Below, piece after piece: positions 7,490 to 11,313 of a DNA stretch of 11,313 bases. The DNA comes from Isotricha intestinalis (taxonomy: Eukaryota; Ciliophora; Litostomatea; Vestibuliferida; Isotrichidae): positions 1 to 11,313 of the forward strand of contig JAJJLU010004600.1 of NCBI GenBank assembly GCA_023807065.1, given 5' to 3'. Position numbers and translations under genes: made by a program. The stretch's first letter is position 1. Each line of letters starts with the position of its first letter. The notes beneath the pieces were generated by a model that saw only the letters and a list, made by a program, of their open reading frames with translations, ran no database searches and was not told where the DNA came from.

Positions 7490-9730
7490 CTAGTGATTTA
7501 CTAATAATTTAACTTTTCTTTTTTTTCTTACACTTTTTGGGAAATTTTTTTCATTACGATATAAAAAAACCGATGATAAACCAATTTTAATTTTTTTACG
7601 ATGAAAAATGAGAGATTTACATTTCCTTATTTTTGTTTTTTTAATAAAATCAAAATGAAAATTACTAAAAACTTTATTTATAAGAGTATCAGAAATATTT
7701 CTTTTAGTATTTAAAGTAAAATCATGAAATTTCGTCTGAAAATTCAATTTATTTAATTTTTTCTGATTAACCCTTGGATTATGAATTCTTTTTAGAGGAT
7801 TAATTTTATTGACAGATAATAAAGATTTTTTTAAAGATAAACTATCTTTTAATTTTATTTTTTTTTGGCTGTTATCATCTTTTAATAAATCAATTTTTAT
7901 AATAGTATTTTCATTCTCAGAATTATCAAATTTACTTAAATTATCTTTTTCTTCTTCTTTTTTTATTATTTCTTTTCTTAAATAATTATTATTATGCTTT
8001 TCTATCAAAAATTGTTCAATTTTTTTCATTTTATAATTTACATTCTTCATTGTTTCATAAATATATTTATGTGATTTTTCCAAATTAACTAAATCAATAT
8101 CAATATTATCAACTTTTTTTAAATGTTTAGTTAATAAAACTAAACTATCATATAATTTTACTTCCATATTTCTAATTAAATTTATCATTGGTATTGAATA
8201 ATATCTAGCAACATATAATTCATCATTATAATTAAGACAATCATTATATAATTTAATTGTTAAAATAATAAATTCTTTAACTAAAATATTCTTTCTATGT
8301 GAATTACTTTTATAATTAATACGATTTCTTTTTAATAATAAAATAGCTTTAATAAATTCAGCACTTTTATGTTCTAAATTTTCCTTAGAAAATATTTTTT
8401 TCATTTTCATATAAGCTCTACTCTCCTTATTATTAAATTCAACACCACTACTAATTCCAGCAACTAAAAATCCAAGAAAAAATATTCCAAAAATAGAAGA
8501 AATAAAAATAGTAATTCTCCCTAAATTACTTCTTGGATATTCATCACCATAAGCAATTCCAGATATTGATATTATATTTAACCAAATATTATTCATACTA
8601 TTTCTTAAATCATTTAATCCTTTATTTCCAACATAACCTCTTATTATATCATATCCAAAAGCTTCGAAATTTCTTAATAATGAAGTTGAAATTAAAATAA
8701 AAAACAAAAAAAATAAAATACAAAAAAAAATTGGTCTTGAATTAATTTCAGCTCTTATTTTAAATAACAAATTATATGGAGCATTATAAGTTTGACATAC
8801 AGTTTCACTTATTCTTGAATTATATCTACTTCCTAATAAAAGAATTCTAAATAAATTATACAATTTGCAAAAATTAAATAATAAAAAGAAATTATTAAAA
8901 GTATAAATATAGTTAATTGTATTATATGAAAATTGAAAAACTTTATTTATTTTTGGAGGATAAGAAATTAAACATATAAATGATTCAAAAAAGAAAGAAT
9001 ATAATATTCCAGAAGTTAAAAAACCATCATACTCAGAAATCTTTTTATCTATTTTTAAAAGTGTTATTCTCAAATTATATTTTAATATTAATATTATAAA
9101 ACATAAAAATGATGATATTAAATTCATTGCTCTAAAAAAATTTTCTAGAGGTGAGATTTTTCTTTTTTCAAATAAAAAAACATATTTATTTAAATCATTT
9201 TTATTGCTAAATAATAAATCTTCATCCTTAAATCCATATTTTTTTTCCATAAAAGAAAAAGTTTTTTTTATATAATATTCATTATCCATAATTGCACAAA
9301 AAATAGAAATAATAGATAAAAAAGCCAAATTAAAATCATAAATTTTCATTTTATTTTGAATAATTCCAATTTGTGTTTTTTTGTCTTTTAAGTTTTTTAA
9401 AGTTTTAATTTGGGCAATTGTATTTCTTGAAATATTCATTCTTAAAGTTTTTTTTGTTGGTTTCATTTTTAATTCTGGTTTTTGAGAAAAACTAATTCTA
9501 GAAATATAAGGTTTAAATTTACTATCAATTAAATTTTTCATTAGATCATATTCTTTTATTTTACTATTATCAAGAGTATTTATTGTTGAAGAAGGATTTA
9601 AATTATCTTTTTTTGAAGTTAAAAATTGATTCATTGATGATGTTTTTATTGAATTATAATCATAATTATTTGTATTATGATTATTTGATTCTTTTTTATT
9701 TAATTTTTCATTTATAAAAGGAAAATTCAT
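7490..9730 (-). CDS. SK-like (calcium/calmodulin-gated type) potassium channel with altered selectivity filter
   Basis: The 746-residue protein has the layout of small/intermediate-conductance calcium-activated K+ channels. A disordered, basic N terminus (1-125) is followed by S1 (~131-150), S2 (~199-219), S3 (~240-257), S4 (~276-303), S5 (~332-353), the pore helix and filter (374-396) and S6 (406-431). S4 continues into the SK-like LFRILLLGSRYNSR stretch, and EFNNKESRAYMKM follows S6 where SK channels have a similar sequence. Residues 452-499 match the position and pattern of the calmodulin-binding domain, which would make gating calcium-dependent (inference). A long helical, charged region follows to ~590, then a basic tail to 746. 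The filter is GIAYGD where SK channels have SIGYGD, so the first Gly of GYG is Ala (codon GCT, 8554-8552). The gene ends in TAG. Reading through it would add only 22 codons before TAA, which argues for TAG as a true stop. Confidence 0.88.
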   Translation of the reverse strand: MNFPFINEKLNKKESNNHNTNNYDYNSIKTSSMNQFLTSKKDNLNPSSTINTLDNSKIKEYDLMKNLIDSKFKPYISRISFSQKPELKMKPTKKTLRMNISRNTIAQIKTLKNLKDKKTQIGIIQNKMKIYDFNLAFLSIISIFCAIMDNEYYIKKTFSFMEKKYGFKDEDLLFSNKNDLNKYVFLFEKRKISPLENFFRAMNLISSFLCFIILILKYNLRITLLKIDKKISEYDGFLTSGILYSFFFESFICLISYPPKINKVFQFSYNTINYIYTFNNFFLLFNFCKLYNLFRILLLGSRYNSRISETVCQTYNAPYNLLFKIRAEINSRPIFFCILFFLFFILISTSLLRNFEAFGYDIIRGYVGNKGLNDLRNSMNNIWLNIISISGIAYGDEYPRSNLGRITIFISSIFGIFFLGFLVAGISSGVEFNNKESRAYMKMKKIFSKENLEHKSAEFIKAILLLKRNRINYKSNSHRKNILVKEFIILTIKLYNDCLNYNDELYVARYYSIPMINLIRNMEVKLYDSLVLLTKHLKKVDNIDIDLVNLEKSHKYIYETMKNVNYKMKKIEQFLIEKHNNNYLRKEIIKKEEEKDNLSKFDNSENENTIIKIDLLKDDNSQKKIKLKDSLSLKKSLLSVNKINPLKRIHNPRVNQKKLNKLNFQTKFHDFTLNTKRNISDTLINKVFSNFHFDFIKKTKIRKCKSLIFHRKKIKIGLSSVFLYRNEKNFPKSVRKKRKVKLLVNH
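8543..8560 (-). other. Selectivity-filter codons of the channel (GIAYGD)
   Basis: Read on the minus strand these six codons are GGA ATT GCT TAT GGT GAT, encoding residues 391-396. The flanks, WLNIISIS before and EYPRSNLGR after, match the SK pore helix and outer mouth in spacing, so the alignment of Ala393 to the first Gly of GYG is secure without gaps. Confidence 0.85.
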
Positions 9731-10053
9731 GATTTTAATTATTTAATTATATTTATTTATTAATTATTTCATTTATATTTTTAAAAAGTTATTTGTTATT
9801 CATTCATTTTTAAAATATTAATGGTAATTTTGGTTTTGTAATAAAAAAATAAAATAATATTTAAATAACAATTAAAAATACATATTTATAATATTAATTT
9901 TTGATTGATTTCCCAAACAAATTTTTGATTTAAATTCTTTTCACAACTTAAGAATGTTTTTTAAATTTGTCATTTTTTTATTTAATTTATCATTTGAAAT
10001 TATGATAAATCTTTAATTAAATTAGTTAATTTTTTTAATTATTCATTTTTTTA
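9731..10053. other. Divergent promoter spacer
   Basis: These 323 bp separate the start of the channel gene (-) from the start of the small zinc-ribbon-like gene (+), so both promoters and leaders must lie here. The stretch is almost entirely A/T with T-runs. No convincing open frame, TATA element or repeated motif can be singled out. Confidence 0.55.
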
Positions 10054-10432
10054 ATGGAAAAATCTCCTAATTTTTCGAATTTACATTGTACTTTATGTAA
10101 TGGAGTTTTAGAGTTAAAATATTTGAATGAATATAGTAAAATTTTAGTTTGTTCTAATGAACAAGTAATTAATTTATATTAATTATTTTTAGTGTATTTT
10201 TCCTTTTGATTCTGAAAATATTGAAAAATTTATTTTCAAAGAAGGAAATATTAATGAGTTCTATCAAAAAATTAAAAAATTATTTGGTATTTCAAATTCT
10301 TTTTCTGAAGAAACTGATTTTGAAGAAAAGAATAATAATTTAAATATATTAAATAAAGGATATGAAAATAATAATATTTCTCAAAATGAAATGGAAGAAA
10401 GTGAAAATTTATTTAGTGATAATTTTTACTAA
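10054..10432 (+). CDS. Small two-exon protein with zinc-ribbon-like Cys pattern and acidic tail
   Basis: Joining 10054-10164 (37 codons) to 10193-10432 (79 codons plus TAA) gives a 116-residue protein. The unspliced frame stops early at an in-frame TAA within 10165-10192, while the spliced frame runs smoothly across the junction. Residues 11-43 hold HCTLC, then LVCSNEQC straddling the splice site, followed at once by IFPFDSENIEKFIF. Four cysteines in two pairs (Cys12, Cys15, Cys33, Cys38) suggest one bound zinc. The C-x4-C-I-[FY]-P-[LF]-x-S pattern resembles the N-terminal region of the SUMO peptidase USPL1 as I recall it, though the peptidase domain is absent here. The C-terminal 50 residues are Asn/Glu/Ser-rich and probably disordered. 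The function is unknown; an adaptor or nuclear role is only a guess from the motif. The gene is divergent from the channel gene. Confidence 0.75.
10165..10192 (+). other. 28-nt micro-intron in the small zinc-ribbon-like gene
   Basis: The intron begins GTAATT and ends TTTTTAG. It is 28 nt long (not a multiple of three), nearly pure A/T, and contains an in-frame TAA. It lies between codons 37 and 38 (phase 0) and its removal joins Gln37 to Cys38, the last zinc-ligand candidate. The size and ends resemble the very short introns known from ciliates such as Paramecium. Confidence 0.8.
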
Positions 10433-10595
10433 AAAATATTAATTAATTTCAAAATAAAGCCAAAGAAATAAAAAATAATAGTTTTTTAATAATAAATATA
10501 ATCAGATTTAATTTATATTTAAATTATAAATTTATTTAATATAAAATAAAAAAATTGAATTTTTTTTGTCAGATTTAAAAATAAAAAAATATTCA

Positions 10596-10781
10596 TTATA
10601 TTATACTATTTTTTGTTGATTGATTCATTAAACTTTTTGAATTTATTTCAGAAAAATTTTTGTCTAATGTTAGGGTAATTTCTACATAATTATCTAAATT
10701 TGATATATGAGATAATTTAATTATTGAAAACTTAAAATTATTTTTTATTTGAGCGAGCATATATATTAATTTGAAAATCAT
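10596..10781 (-). CDS. Short open reading frame, 61 residues, uncertain
   Basis: The frame begins at ATG 10781-10779 and ends in TAA. The product lacks Cys and Trp and reads as a plausible soluble stretch, with a central SHISNLDNYVEITLTLDKNF that could form beta strands. Base composition is somewhat richer in G and C than the flanks, with a GAGCGAGC patch and ACCCTAAC on one strand or the other, which favours present or past coding. It could be a small gene, the last exon of a gene whose upstream exons I cannot resolve, or chance. The bases directly upstream contain stops in all frames near the ATG and no clear splice acceptor. No family is recognised. Confidence 0.35.
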   Translation of the reverse strand: MIFKLIYMLAQIKNNFKFSIIKLSHISNLDNYVEITLTLDKNFSEINSKSLMNQSTKNSII

Positions 10782-10810
10782 ATTGAGGTAATAAATATTT
10801 TAAATTTTAA

Positions 10811-10978
10811 TTATATATTTCGATTTCTTTATTTCTTATTATTCATATTTTTGAAATATTTTTTAAGGTAATCAGAATATTAAATATGAAAAAGAAAAAA
10901 TATATTTATATCGTAGAAGCATATGTCATTTACGTTCTGGATTTCCAAATTCCTAAAATTTTATATTTAAAGTATTAA
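10811..10978 (+). other. Open coding-like stretch, possible remnant or exon
   Basis: The plus-strand frame is open for 55 codons between TAA at 10808 and TAA at 10976. From ATG 10886 it gives 30 residues including KYIYIVEAYVIYVLDFQIPK. The opposite strand over the same bases also has a plausible short frame with NLEIQNVNDICFYDIN, so the strand of any real gene is unclear. The segment 10910-10955 is visibly less AT-rich than its surroundings. It is weak evidence for a decayed or fragmentary gene. Confidence 0.22.
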
Positions 10979-11088
10979 TTTTTAAAGTTTTAAATTTATA
11001 ATTGTACTCTATAAAAACATTTAATTTCTTTATCTTAAATAAATATGAATAAATTAATTTTATCTTATTTATCATCTCCAATGATTGA

Positions 11089-11301
11089 ATTAAAATTTTT
11101 TCTTTCTATTTAATTATCATTGATTTTGATAATATTTTTTCTACTTATATTTTTTTTCTTTTACAAATAATTTTAATAAAGTTTTACACCCACCCCCTTC
11201 TATTGAAAATCCTTATAGTAGACATTTTCAGTCTTTTAGGAGAATATTCTCAATTTAAATGGCTTTTATTTATTGCTCTTTTTTATTTTTTCAAGTTTTG
11301 A
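11089..11301 (+). other. Open hydrophobic stretch, possible exon or remnant
   Basis: This frame is open for 70 codons between TGA at 11086 and TGA at 11299 but has no ATG. The encoded sequence is hydrophobic and could contain two membrane helices, with a middle part reading YTHPLLLKILIVDIF and an end reading FKWLLFIALFYFF. The C-rich run at 11187-11199 (ACCCACCCCC core) is the most G/C-rich spot in the area. A short ATG frame at 11045 precedes it in another frame. It could be an exon of a gene continuing past the window, a remnant, or chance. Confidence 0.22.
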
Positions 11302-11313
11302 TTATTTTCTTTA

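Noticed and set aside
11185..11199. C-rich run ACCCACCCCC as a ciliate-type telomere repeat
   Set aside because: It occurs once, is not a tandem C4A2 or C4A4 array, is not at the window end, and lies inside an open frame.
1..11313. tRNA or rRNA genes, CRISPR arrays, insertion sequences or transposon ends
   Set aside because: No compact GC-rich tRNA-like block, no regularly spaced direct repeats, and no transposase-like frame or terminal repeats were found by eye on either strand.

Overview
The window looks like nuclear DNA of a very AT-rich, intron-poor unicellular eukaryote, most probably a ciliate. The basis is mixed. Seen directly: extreme A/T content, Asn/Lys/Ile-rich proteins, short gaps between some genes (70 bp in one case), no bacterial-style ribosome-binding sites, and a 28-nt GT...AG intron in one gene. 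Inferred: such micro-introns together with an SK-type channel and a giant Cys-rich surface protein fit ciliates. The genetic code looks standard for stops. About 2,600 codons of convincing coding sequence contain no in-frame TAA, TAG or TGA, Gln is written CAA/CAG, three genes end in TAA and one ends in TAG. This argues against the Tetrahymena/Paramecium code and would suit a ciliate with conventional stops. I cannot name the species.

Layout. Positions 1-506 hold the broken remains of a coiled-coil gene (+). About 662-905 may hold a second decayed remnant (-). The rest up to 1219 is AT-rich spacer. Positions 1220-5836 (+) encode a 1,538-residue secreted-then-anchored surface protein with a signal peptide, roughly 238-residue repeats each headed by a CPEYC[YF][KR]C motif, a furin-like Cys-rich block and a five-helix C-terminal membrane module. 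Seventy bases later, 5907-6536 (+) encodes a guanylate kinase whose N terminus carries an MGC dual-acylation motif. A 953-bp convergent spacer (6537-7489) shows no supportable gene. Positions 7490-9730 (-) encode an SK-like (calcium/calmodulin-gated family) potassium channel with an altered selectivity filter, GIAYGD. After a 323-bp divergent spacer, 10054-10432 (+) is a two-exon gene for a 116-residue protein with a zinc-ribbon-like Cys pattern. The last ~900 bp hold only short, coding-like open frames that are probably remnants or pieces of an unresolved gene.

The genes do not form an obvious pathway. Two are membrane proteins, and the kinase may be membrane-tethered, so three of the four solid genes may act at membranes; that is an observation, not evidence of a shared system. 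The points most worth a second look are the AYG filter in the channel, the predicted lipidation and altered substrate/Mg-site residues of the guanylate kinase, the repeat architecture of the giant protein, and the decayed genes in the spacers.
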